Part shown: piece by piece, positions 1 through 6,090 of the stretch
Layout: each line of letters starts with the position of its first letter
Position numbering within the stretch: position 1 is the stretch's first letter
From: an uncultured Clostridia bacterium
GTDB lineage: Bacteria > Bacillota > Clostridia > Oscillospirales > Acutalibacteraceae
DNA: 8,257 nt
NCBI GenBank assembly: GCA_905236975.1
Contig: CAJOQU010000177.1
Span: forward strand, 1 to 8,257
Direction of reading: 5' to 3'
Translations under genes and position numbers: made by a program
Notes under the pieces: generated by a model
What the model saw: the letters and a program-made list of their open reading frames with translations, nothing else
What the model was told of the DNA's origin: nothing
Databases searched by the model: none

Positions 1-22
1 AAAGGATCCCCGGAGGTGAAGG

Positions 23-571
23 ATGTTGTATTCCGATCAGGACATTAAGATCGCGGGCGACAAGCCCTCAAAGGATATTCAACAAAACATCAGCAAAAAA
101 GCTGAGGAAAAGACACTTTCCAAAGCCCAGATTAAAGCCGCAAAAGAGCTTGGAAAAACCATCGCACGGCGGTTTTCGGCAGATGCGGAAAAGTTTTCTT
201 CGGCTGATGAAACAGAGGATTTTGATATGCTCCTCCAACGCCGCCTTTTGCTGTCATTCACCGCTACGGTGGGATTTGAGCAATACTGTGGCGACGACGC
301 CCTTAGCGGTATGGCGCAAAAAAGCTTTTTGGATACCTTAAAAAAAGAAAACGCCGAGTTATATGGTTCCTCGGCGGATACCGGCGCGTTTTCGTTTTAT
401 TATTTGGCCTATCGGCGCGGCAGTGAGATCGACCGCCGTATGGGGCAAACCTTTGCCATGCTTTGTTCGCATGACGGCGACCCGGTTTATCAAGAGCTTG
501 GCGAGGCGCTTTACTGCTGGTTCATTTCGGTTGTGCGCAAAACTGCCGCGGAACTTGGTTTGACCGATTGA
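23..571 (+). CDS. Conserved-looking protein of unknown function, 182 aa
   Basis: I do not recognise this protein. The ATG start is well supported by GGAGGTGA at 12-19, with the GGAGG core 6 nt upstream. The first 65 residues or so are hydrophilic and rich in Lys, Glu and Ala, probably helical and partly disordered. The rest (about 68-182) looks globular and alpha-helical, with an LLLSFTATVGFEQYC stretch, a FSFYYLAYRRG stretch and a closing YCWFISVVRK helix. There is no signal peptide and no convincing membrane segment. No catalytic motif is visible. It is followed by a strong hairpin terminator, so it ends its own transcription unit and is not part of the chaperone operon. Its promoter lies outside the window. 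It is surely translated, given the SD, length and protein-like composition, but its role is unknown. Confidence 0.85.
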   Translation: MLYSDQDIKIAGDKPSKDIQQNISKKAEEKTLSKAQIKAAKELGKTIARRFSADAEKFSSADETEDFDMLLQRRLLLSFTATVGFEQYCGDDALSGMAQKSFLDTLKKENAELYGSSADTGAFSFYYLAYRRGSEIDRRMGQTFAMLCSHDGDPVYQELGEALYCWFISVVRKTAAELGLTD

Positions 572-637
572 ATCAGACGGCAGAGGGTGAATGTAAGACC
601 GCCCAAAACATGGATAATGTGTAATTTGCTATAATAA

Positions 638-682
638 AACGACCCCCAAGCCTCGGCTTTGTGCTGAGACTTGGGGGCGTTT
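638..682. terminator. Bidirectional intrinsic terminator
   Basis: CCCCCAAG (643-650) pairs with CTTGGGGG (670-677). Inside it CTCGGC (652-657) pairs with GCTGAG (663-668) around a TTTGT loop. Allowing one bulged A at 642, the outer arms AACG and CGTT extend the stem. The A-rich left flank (636-639) and T-rich right flank (680-682) give a short U-run on either strand, so it can end the 182-aa gene from the left and the 70-aa minus-strand gene from the right. The U-run is short on the + strand. Confidence 0.8.
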
Positions 683-746
683 CATTGCACACACAAACCC
701 GATTCAATACGACAGGCGTTACGGGAGAACAAAAAAGCAAACCGCG

Positions 747-959
747 TTAATCACAATCGTTTTTATCATATTTTTTTGCAATTCGCACAAGCTCCTTTTC
801 AATTTCCTTTTGCCCCTCCTCAGGAAACCGGCGGTAATTCATTAAGAAATCCCATTCTTCCATTTCCAGGATCATGACCTCCCCGTTTGGGCAGGCGGCA
901 TTTGTAAGCAGGCAAGAGGGGTCGATTTTCTGCGAGTATTTCTTTTTTGATTCAGTCAT
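747..959 (-). CDS. Small protein of unknown function, 70 aa
   Basis: Not a family I can name. The ATG at 959-957 has AGAAAGGA at 978-971 upstream, a usable but rather distant SD (about 11 nt). The protein is hydrophilic. Residues 1-14 are Lys-rich, followed by a segment with Cys16 and Cys23 (SCLLTNAACPNG). A probable amphipathic helix follows, with EMEEWDFLMNYRRFPEEGQK and then EIEKELVRIAKKY. The YRRFPEEGQKEI stretch recalls the helical tail seen in some XRE-type regulators, but no helix-turn-helix is present, so that is only a resemblance. It is divergent from hrcA, has a candidate promoter of its own at 998-1026, and reads into the bidirectional terminator at 638-682. The same bases on the + strand give only unconvincing frames. 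Confidence 0.65.
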   Translation of the reverse strand: MTESKKKYSQKIDPSCLLTNAACPNGEVMILEMEEWDFLMNYRRFPEEGQKEIEKELVRIAKKYDKNDCD

Positions 960-997
960 GGTTTTGATTTTCCTTTCTAAATATGTAGTTTAAATAT

Positions 998-1026
998 ATA
1001 ATAACATATTTTTCCATAATATGCAA
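998..1026 (-). promoter_or_regulatory. Candidate sigma-A promoter for the 70-aa minus-strand gene
   Basis: Read on the - strand, TTGCAT (1026-1021) and TATTAT (1003-998) are 17 nt apart, giving 3/6 and 5/6 matches to TTGACA and TATAAT. Transcription would begin near 991, about 30 nt before the ATG at 959. The region is very AT-rich, so chance matches are likely and alternatives exist nearby. Confidence 0.4.
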
Positions 1027-1109
1027 TAATATAATGTATTTTTATGAAATAGCAAAATAAACTGCTTTTTATGTCCTTTTTTGCGATCAAATGTGAACAA
1101 AATGTAAAA

Positions 1110-1126
1110 GGTCAGGAAAAGTCAAA
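1110..1126 (+). promoter_or_regulatory. Candidate CtsR operator upstream of hrcA
   Basis: GGTCAGG-AAA-AGTCAAA matches the CtsR heptad repeat (A/G)GTCAAA-NAN-(A/G)GTCAAA at 13 of 15 constrained positions. The second heptad is perfect, and the first differs only in its last two bases. It sits 18 nt upstream of the hrcA -35 hexamer. CtsR is the repressor of clp genes in Firmicutes, and in some of them, such as Staphylococcus aureus, it also controls the dnaK operon together with HrcA. No ctsR gene is in this window, so the presence of the repressor is assumed. Confidence 0.5.
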
Positions 1127-1144
1127 TAATTTTTCAAAAAAGGC

Positions 1145-1172
1145 TTGACATTTGGAAAAATTCGCATATAAT
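1145..1172 (+). promoter_or_regulatory. Sigma-A promoter of the hrcA-grpE-dnaK-dnaJ operon
   Basis: Perfect TTGACA (1145-1150) and perfect TATAAT (1167-1172) hexamers are separated by 16 nt. The predicted start of transcription is near 1179-1180, immediately before or at the edge of CIRCE, so HrcA bound there would block initiation. Two consensus hexamers suggest a strong promoter that depends on repression to keep it low. Confidence 0.92.
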
Positions 1173-1180
1173 AAAAATCG

Positions 1181-1207
1181 TTAGCACTCAAGGTTAAAGA
1201 GTGCTAA
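1181..1207 (+). promoter_or_regulatory. CIRCE operator, HrcA binding site
   Basis: TTAGCACTC (1181-1189), a 9-nt spacer, then GAGTGCTAA (1199-1207): an exact match to the CIRCE consensus. HrcA dimers bind it, and the GroE chaperonin is known to keep HrcA active, so titration of GroE by unfolded proteins derepresses the operon. It lies at about +1 to +28 and therefore also forms a stem-loop at the 5' end of the mRNA. It abuts an in-frame ATG at 1209 that is probably not the hrcA start. Confidence 0.97.
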
Positions 1208-1222
1208 CATGAAAACGGATGT

Positions 1223-1231
1223 GGGAGGTGA
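1223..1231 (+). promoter_or_regulatory. Shine-Dalgarno that sets the hrcA start at GTG 1239
   Basis: GGGAGGTGA is a near-perfect anti-SD match 7 nt before GTG 1239. The upstream in-frame ATG at 1209 has no SD and touches the CIRCE arm, so this SD decides for the GTG. Confidence 0.85.
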
Positions 1232-1238
1232 GCCGCAA

Positions 1239-2273
1239 GTGGAGCTTTCCAAGCGAAAAAGGGAAGTGCTTGCCGCCGTTACCAAAGCCTACATTGCCAC
1301 CGGGTTGCCGGTCGGCTCCAAAACGCTTGTGGAATGGATGCCGAACGCCCCTTCTTCCGCTACGCTGCGTAACGAAATGAGTGAGCTTTGCGACTTAGGA
1401 CTGCTTGCCCAGCCGCACACCTCGGCAGGCAGGGTGCCCACCGATTTGGGGATCAAGCTCTATGTTGAGACACTCATGCCGCCCGGTGAGATTTCGCCCC
1501 GCGTCAAGCAGATCGTAGACAGTCGCTTGTCCGGCCTTTCGGATGTTCCCGAAAAGATCCCGGCTTTAGCAGGGGAAATGTTATCGGAGTTGACGGGTCT
1601 TCCGGCCATCACATGTTTTTCCGCCGCGGGCAGTCCAAGGGTGCGCAAGGTCGAATTACTGCCAATTGGCAAAAGCGCCGCAACGGTCTTGCTTGTATCG
1701 TCCGACGGCAGGGTACGGCACCGCACGGTGCGGTCTTCGGCAATCCTGACCCCTGATCGGCTTACGGCTTTCCAAACCGTGGTGCGGGAACGGGTGCTCG
1801 GTAAACGCATTGAACAGCTTAACCGTGCGTCGCTGCAAGGCGCCATTACCGCCTTTGGAATGGATATGCTTGATCTCACGCCCTTGTTGGCGGCTGTTTT
1901 TGAAATGGCGGCCGAGCTTGAAACCTCAGGCGCACAAATCAGCGGTGTTTCGTTGCTTTATCGTGTTTGCGGCAGTGAGGCGGCGGCGAAGCGGATGATC
2001 GCTCTTGCCAAACAAGGTTTTCCGTTGGTGACCATGATGGAGGGCTTGCAGGGTGACTGCGGTGTGATCCTGGGCCGCGAAACCGGATTTGACGAGCTGC
2101 GTGCCTCATCCATTGTGGCGGCAAAGTACCGATGCGCCGATCAATATCAGGGTGTGATCGGGGTCATTGGGCGAAATCGCATGTCATATGAAAACATCAT
2201 CCCTTGCGTGCAATACTGTGCTTTGCGTTTGGCCGAGGCCATGGGTGAAGCGCAAAAGGATATGGAGGATTGA
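1239..2273 (+). CDS. hrcA: Heat-inducible transcription repressor HrcA
   Basis: HrcA binds CIRCE and represses this operon, and usually groES-groEL as well. From GTG 1239 the protein has 344 aa, the normal family length. It begins MELSKRKREVLAAVTKAYI, as HrcA N-termini do. The N-terminal winged helix (about 1-75) carries PVGSKTL (24-30), SSATLRNEMSELCDLGLL (39-56) and the hallmark PHTSAGRVPT (59-68). The GAF-like middle and C-terminal part ends with GVILGRETG and GVIGVIGRNRMSYENII, the last region being the usual IGPTRM motif, here IGRNRM. An ATG start at 1209 would add 10 residues but lacks an SD and overlaps the operator boundary. The gene is autoregulated by the CIRCE in its leader. It is first in the operon, and its last codons contain the grpE SD, which suggests translational coupling. 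Confidence 0.96.
   Translation: MELSKRKREVLAAVTKAYIATGLPVGSKTLVEWMPNAPSSATLRNEMSELCDLGLLAQPHTSAGRVPTDLGIKLYVETLMPPGEISPRVKQIVDSRLSGLSDVPEKIPALAGEMLSELTGLPAITCFSAAGSPRVRKVELLPIGKSAATVLLVSSDGRVRHRTVRSSAILTPDRLTAFQTVVRERVLGKRIEQLNRASLQGAITAFGMDMLDLTPLLAAVFEMAAELETSGAQISGVSLLYRVCGSEAAAKRMIALAKQGFPLVTMMEGLQGDCGVILGRETGFDELRASSIVAAKYRCADQYQGVIGVIGRNRMSYENIIPCVQYCALRLAEAMGEAQKDMED
2264..2268 (+). promoter_or_regulatory. grpE Shine-Dalgarno inside the hrcA 3' end
   Basis: GGAGG lies in the last codons of hrcA. It is 10 nt before GTG 2279 but only 1 nt before the in-frame TTG at 2270, so spacing favours the GTG as the grpE start. Its place inside hrcA couples the two genes. Confidence 0.7.
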
Positions 2274-2278
2274 GAACG

Positions 2279-2827
2279 GTGGAAGAAGAAAAGAAAACCG
2301 AAACGCCCCCCGAAGTCGAGGGCGAAACAGCCGAACAGGCGGAAAAAACTGCCGAAAAGGGCAAAAAAGAAAAGAAATCCAAAAAGGACGCCGAGATCGA
2401 AAAGCTGAAAGCAGAGCTGGAACAAAAAAGCGAGCTGCTGCTGCGCACGGCGGCGGAGTTTGACAATTACAAAAAGCGCACCGAACGCGAAAAAGCCGGT
2501 GTGGCGGAATATGCCAGAGCGTCGCTGATTAAGCAGATTCTTCCGATTTTGGACAATATTGACCGCGCCGCGGCGGCGGATAAGGAAAGCCCTGAATACA
2601 GGAAGGGCATTGAAATGATTATCAAGCAGTTTGAAACCTTGCAAAGCGGTCTTCAAATCGTGGAGATCGCGCAACCGGGCGATACGTTTGACCCCAACCT
2701 GCACGAGGCGGTCATGCATGTGGAGGATGAAAACTATGGCGAAAACGTAATCGTTGAGGTTTTGCAAAAGGGCTACAAAACGGGTGACACGGTCATTCGC
2801 GTTGCTATGGTAAAAGTCGCAAATTAG
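2279..2827 (+). CDS. grpE: Nucleotide exchange factor GrpE
   Basis: GrpE dimers release ADP from DnaK and so reset its substrate cycle. From GTG 2279 the protein has 182 aa, typical for the family. Residues 1-36 are an acidic/Lys-rich disordered tail. About 38-100 form the long helix, coiled-coil in the dimer, with LLLRTAAEFDNYKKRTEREK. The C-terminal beta domain that contacts the DnaK ATPase domain carries FDPNLHEAV (137-145) and ends VLQKGYKTGDTVIRVAMVKV, the classical GrpE signature. The start is uncertain by 3 codons: TTG 2270 overlaps the hrcA stop but sits too close to the SD. Gap to hrcA is 5 nt. Gap to dnaK is 47 nt and AT-rich. Confidence 0.96.
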   Translation: MEEEKKTETPPEVEGETAEQAEKTAEKGKKEKKSKKDAEIEKLKAELEQKSELLLRTAAEFDNYKKRTEREKAGVAEYARASLIKQILPILDNIDRAAAADKESPEYRKGIEMIIKQFETLQSGLQIVEIAQPGDTFDPNLHEAVMHVEDENYGENVIVEVLQKGYKTGDTVIRVAMVKVAN

Positions 2828-2861
2828 CTTATAATAATAAAATAATAAATATTCTGTATTT

Positions 2862-2866
2862 GGAGG
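2862..2866 (+). promoter_or_regulatory. dnaK Shine-Dalgarno
   Basis: GGAGG is 8 nt before ATG 2875, fixing the start. A reading from TTG 2860 would place the SD inside the coding sequence and add five residues unknown at DnaK N-termini. Confidence 0.9.
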
Positions 2867-2874
2867 AATTTATC

Positions 2875-4707
2875 ATGGGAAAAATCATTGGTATTGATTT
2901 AGGAACAACAAACTCTTGCGTTGCCGTTATGGAAGGCGGCGAACCGGTCGTAATTGCAAATGCCGAGGGCGGCAGAACCACTCCGTCGGTAGTCGCTTTT
3001 TCGAAGACCGGCGAAAGAATGGTGGGCCAGGTCGCCAAACGTCAGGCCATCACCAACCCCGACCGTACCATCAGTTCTATTAAACGTGAAATGGGTACGG
3101 CCAACACCGTTACGATTGACGATAAAAAATACACCCCACAAGAAATTTCAGCCATTATTCTGCAAAAATTAAAGGCCGATGCCGAGGCTTACCTTGGGCA
3201 AACCGTCACCGAGGCGGTCATTACCGTTCCGGCCTACTTTACCGACGCACAGCGTCAGGCCACCAAGGACGCGGGCAAGATTGCAGGGCTTGACGTCAAG
3301 CGCATCATCAACGAGCCTACCGCGGCGGCTTTGGCTTACAGCATTGATAAAGAAGACGATCAAAAGGTTATGGTTTACGACCTCGGCGGCGGCACCTTCG
3401 ATGTCTCGATCATCGAAATGGGTGACGGCGTGCAGGAGGTTTTGGCCACGGCCGGTAATAACCGCTTGGGCGGCGACGACTTTGATAAGCGCATAATGGA
3501 TTACATTGTCAGCTCCTTCAAGGCTGAACAGGGCATTGATCTGTCGGGTGATAAAATGGCCATGCAGCGCATTAAAGAGGCCGCTGAAAAGGCCAAAATC
3601 GACCTTTCCGGTATGACCACGGCCGACATCAATCTGCCCTTTATCACAGCCGATCAATCCGGCCCGAAACACTTTGAAACCACATTGACCCGTGCGAAGT
3701 TCAACGAACTGACCGCCGATCTGGTGGACGCGACCATGGGTCCGGTTCGTCAGGCGCTGGCCGATTCGGGACTGGACAAAAATGAAATCCACAAGGTTTT
3801 GATGGTCGGCGGATCCTCCCGTATTCCGGCCGTGCAAGACGCCGTAAAGAACTTCATGGGCAAAGAGCCGTTTAAGGGCATCAACCCTGATGAATGTGTG
3901 GCTATCGGCGCTTCCTTGCAGGCAGGCGTGTTAGGCGGCGATGTAAAGGGATTGTTGCTGTTAGATGTAACCCCGCTTTCTCTCGGTATTGAGACCATGG
4001 GCGGCGTTTCCACCAAGGTCATTGACCGCAACACCACCATTCCGGCTAAAAAGAGTCAGATCTTCTCAACCGCGGCCGACGGCCAAACTTCGGTCGAAGT
4101 GCATGTTTTGCAGGGTGAACGCGAATTTGCAAAAGACAATAAGACGCTCGGCGTCTTCCACTTAGATGGCATTGCGCCGGCTCCGCGTGGTATTCCGCAG
4201 ATCGAGGTGACCTTCGATATCGACGCGAACGGCATTGTGCATGTTTCGGCGAAAGACCTTGGCACCGGCAAGGAGAATAACATCACCATCACCTCTAACA
4301 CCAATATGTCAAAAGAGGATATCGATAAGGCGGTCAAAGAGGCCGAGCAGTATGCGGCTGAGGATAAAAAGCGCCGTGAATCGGTGGATATTCGCAACAA
4401 CGCCGATCAAATGATCTACCAGACCGAAAAAACGGTCAAGGATTTCGGCGATAAGCTGTCCGATGAGGAAAAGAGCAAAATCGAATCGGCCAAAGAGGCG
4501 TTAAAAGAAGCGCTCAAGGGCGAAGACACAGAGGCAATCAAGGCAAAACAAGACGACCTGCAAAAGGAAATCTATGCGGTCAGCGAAAAAATCTATCAGG
4601 CCGCGAATCCGCAGGGTGCGCCTGAAGGCCAGCCTCAATCCAACGCGGCAGGCGCCGACCCCAATGTTTATGAGGCTGACTATACCGATGTAGACGACAA
4701 TAAATAA
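2875..4707 (+). CDS. dnaK: Molecular chaperone DnaK (Hsp70)
   Basis: ATP-dependent cytoplasmic Hsp70, 610 aa, full length. The ATPase domain (about 1-355) shows IIGIDLGTTNS (4-14), NEPTAAALAY (146-155), VYDLGGGTFDVSII (167-180) and VGGSSRIP (311-318). The interdomain linker GDVKGLLLLD ends near 364; the usual VKDVLLLD is here VKGLLLLD. The substrate-binding beta domain starts VTPLSLGIETMGG. A helical lid follows, then a Gly/Pro/Ala-rich tail ending DYTDVDDNK, close to the acidic C-terminus common in the family. The segment after SIKREMG goes directly to TANTVTIDDKKYTP, so it lacks the insertion of about 24 residues found in proteobacterial DnaK, as expected for a Gram-positive. It acts with the GrpE and DnaJ encoded on either side, under CIRCE control. 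Confidence 0.99.
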   Translation: MGKIIGIDLGTTNSCVAVMEGGEPVVIANAEGGRTTPSVVAFSKTGERMVGQVAKRQAITNPDRTISSIKREMGTANTVTIDDKKYTPQEISAIILQKLKADAEAYLGQTVTEAVITVPAYFTDAQRQATKDAGKIAGLDVKRIINEPTAAALAYSIDKEDDQKVMVYDLGGGTFDVSIIEMGDGVQEVLATAGNNRLGGDDFDKRIMDYIVSSFKAEQGIDLSGDKMAMQRIKEAAEKAKIDLSGMTTADINLPFITADQSGPKHFETTLTRAKFNELTADLVDATMGPVRQALADSGLDKNEIHKVLMVGGSSRIPAVQDAVKNFMGKEPFKGINPDECVAIGASLQAGVLGGDVKGLLLLDVTPLSLGIETMGGVSTKVIDRNTTIPAKKSQIFSTAADGQTSVEVHVLQGEREFAKDNKTLGVFHLDGIAPAPRGIPQIEVTFDIDANGIVHVSAKDLGTGKENNITITSNTNMSKEDIDKAVKEAEQYAAEDKKRRESVDIRNNADQMIYQTEKTVKDFGDKLSDEEKSKIESAKEALKEALKGEDTEAIKAKQDDLQKEIYAVSEKIYQAANPQGAPEGQPQSNAAGADPNVYEADYTDVDDNK

Positions 4708-4722
4708 TTCTTAAAAGGCGAA

Positions 4723-4763
4723 ACAGTTAACACCTTCCCCTTTTTGGGGAAGGTGCAGGCTGT
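4723..4763 (+). other. Strong hairpin between dnaK and dnaJ
   Basis: CACCTTCCCC (4731-4740) and GGGGAAGGTG (4746-4755) form a perfect 10-bp stem around TTTTT. An outer ACAG/CTGT pair (4723-4726 and 4760-4763) may extend it past a 4x4 internal loop. No U-run follows, so it is not a standard terminator. It may pause or partly stop transcription, protect the upstream dnaK mRNA end, or be a dispersed palindromic repeat. Its effect would be more DnaK than DnaJ. Function is inferred; the hairpin itself is plain in the sequence. Confidence 0.75.
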
Positions 4764-4807
4764 CGATAAACTTATTTATTAGGTTTTTAGTACCAAATTA
4801 ACATAGT

Positions 4808-4812
4808 AGGGG
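4808..4812 (+). promoter_or_regulatory. dnaJ Shine-Dalgarno favouring TTG 4821
   Basis: AGGGG can pair with the anti-SD allowing one G-U. It is 8 nt before TTG 4821 but only 2 nt before the in-frame ATG 4815, so the TTG is the better spaced start. Confidence 0.55.
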
Positions 4813-4820
4813 AAATGGTT

Positions 4821-5963
4821 TTGGCTGACGAAAAAAGAGATTATTATGAAGTCCTGGGCGTAGATAAATCCGTCTCGGACGATGACCTGAAAAAGGCCTA
4901 CCGAAAAGCGGCAAAGAAATATCATCCCGATTTAAACCCCGGCGATCAAGAGGCTGAAAAGAAATTCAAAGAAGTCAACGAAGCCTACGAGGTACTGTCG
5001 GATAAAGAAAAACGTGCGCGCTACGACCAGTTTGGTCATGCCGGCGTAGACCCCAACTTCGGGGCGGGCGGCGGCGGCGGTTTTACCGGTGATTTCGGCG
5101 ACCTGGGCGATATTTTCAGTTCCTTCTTTGGGGGCGGTTTCGGCGGCGGTCGAAGTGCAAATCCCAACGCGCCCCGCCGCGGGAACGACACGGCGGCCAC
5201 GGTGAATCTTTCCTTTGAAGAAGCGGCCAAGGGCTGCCGTAAAACCGTAAAGGTCACGAAAATAGACAATTGTAAAGAATGCGGCGGCTCCGGCGCCGAA
5301 AAGGGCACTACCCCCAAAACCTGTCCGGTCTGCCATGGCACGGGTCAGGTGGCCTCTACCCAGCGCACACCCTTTGGCGTTATGCAAACCCAAAAGGTTT
5401 GTGATCACTGTCACGGTCGGGGCAAAATTATTGATAAACCCTGCCACACCTGCGCCGGAAAAGGGCGTATTCGCCATACGGTCGATCAATCGGTGGATAT
5501 TCCCGCCGGGATCGATGACGGCCAGATCATCAATCTGCGCGGCGGAGGCGACGCCGGTACAAACGGCGGCCCTGCGGGGGATTTGCGTATCAATGTAAAC
5601 GTACGTCCGCATCCCATTTTTGAGCGCGACGGGTACGATGTTTACTGTGAGATCCCCGTCACCTTCGCACAGGCGGCCCTGGGGGATGAAATTGTGGTGC
5701 CGACCTTAGACGGCAAGGTGAAATTCACCATTCACGAGGGCACTCAACCGGGCGATGAATTCAAATTAAAGGGCAAGGGCATTCAACGCCTGCACTATTC
5801 GGGCAGGGGCGACCAATACGTGAAGATCGCGGTGGAAGTGCCGAAAGACCTTTCCAAAGCGCAAAAAGATAAACTGCGCGAGTTTGACAACGCCGTGGGT
5901 GAAAAATATTATAAAAAGCGGAAAAGCTTTATGAATACCCTGCGGGATTTTTTTCATGAGTGA
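4821..5963 (+). CDS. dnaJ: Chaperone protein DnaJ (Hsp40)
   Basis: J-domain co-chaperone that delivers substrates to DnaK and stimulates its ATPase; 380 aa from TTG 4821, normal for type I DnaJ. The start gives M-ADEKRDYYEVLGV, the usual N-terminus; ATG 4815 would add two residues and is a real alternative. The J domain (about 1-70) has the essential HPD at 35-37. A Gly/Phe-rich linker follows (about 75-115). The zinc region has all four CxxCxGxG repeats: CKECGGSG (151), CPVCHGTG (168), CDHCHGRG (194) and CHTCAGKG (208). The C-terminal substrate-binding domains include VDIPAGIDDGQ and GDLRINVNVRPHPIFERDGYDVYCE. It ends with a basic KYYKKRKSF stretch. It is last of the four chaperone genes, separated from dnaK by the hairpin gap and followed by a terminator. 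Confidence 0.97.
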   Translation: MADEKRDYYEVLGVDKSVSDDDLKKAYRKAAKKYHPDLNPGDQEAEKKFKEVNEAYEVLSDKEKRARYDQFGHAGVDPNFGAGGGGGFTGDFGDLGDIFSSFFGGGFGGGRSANPNAPRRGNDTAATVNLSFEEAAKGCRKTVKVTKIDNCKECGGSGAEKGTTPKTCPVCHGTGQVASTQRTPFGVMQTQKVCDHCHGRGKIIDKPCHTCAGKGRIRHTVDQSVDIPAGIDDGQIINLRGGGDAGTNGGPAGDLRINVNVRPHPIFERDGYDVYCEIPVTFAQAALGDEIVVPTLDGKVKFTIHEGTQPGDEFKLKGKGIQRLHYSGRGDQYVKIAVEVPKDLSKAQKDKLREFDNAVGEKYYKKRKSFMNTLRDFFHE

Positions 5964-6000
5964 TTGCCGCAAATGCAAGTATTTTGATCGGGAAGCCTAA
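5956..6000 (+). CDS. Possible 14-codon ORF overlapping the dnaJ stop
   Basis: An ATG at 5956 inside the last dnaJ codons, in another frame, opens a 14-residue ORF (MSDCRKCKYFDREA) that stops at 5998-6000, before the operon terminator. The ATGAGTGA overlap would allow coupled translation. The CxxCKYFD motif looks like the beginning of small Cys-rich proteins, so it may be the stump of a lost gene. There is no SD of its own. It may well be chance. Confidence 0.15.
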   Translation: MSDCRKCKYFDREA

Positions 6001-6049
6001 GCGGAAACAAAAACAGAATAAAGCGACCTTGATTAAAAGAAGCGATAGA

Positions 6050-6084
6050 ATAATGGCAGGCACTTTTGTGTCTGCCATTATTTT
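6050..6084 (+). terminator. Intrinsic terminator of the chaperone operon
   Basis: ATAATGGCAGGCAC (6050-6063) pairs with GTGTCTGCCATTAT (6068-6081), a 14-bp stem with one G-U, around a TTTT loop. It is followed by TTTTATCG. It lies 86 nt after the dnaJ stop and marks the end of hrcA-grpE-dnaK-dnaJ. Confidence 0.9.
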
Positions 6085-6090
6085 ATCGAT

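Noticed and set aside
630..635. TATAAT just before the bidirectional terminator
   Set aside because: There is no -35 at a proper distance, and any transcript would run at once into the hairpin at 643-677.
671..877. 68-aa + strand frame over the 70-aa minus-strand gene
   Set aside because: It starts inside the terminator stem, has no SD, and has an unlikely Phe/Pro/Gln-rich composition. The - strand frame is the more protein-like.
2147..2767. 206-aa - strand frame over hrcA/grpE
   Set aside because: It lies antisense to well-identified genes and its product is a Phe/Leu-rich shadow of the Lys/Glu-rich grpE sequence. The same applies to the long antisense frames over dnaK (3169-3837) and dnaJ (4932-5612).
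2830..2835. TATAAT in the grpE-dnaK gap, as a possible internal dnaK promoter
   Set aside because: The gap is a run of AATAATAA in which a TATAAT is expected by chance. The bases 16-18 nt upstream (around 2807-2812) have almost no likeness to TTGACA.
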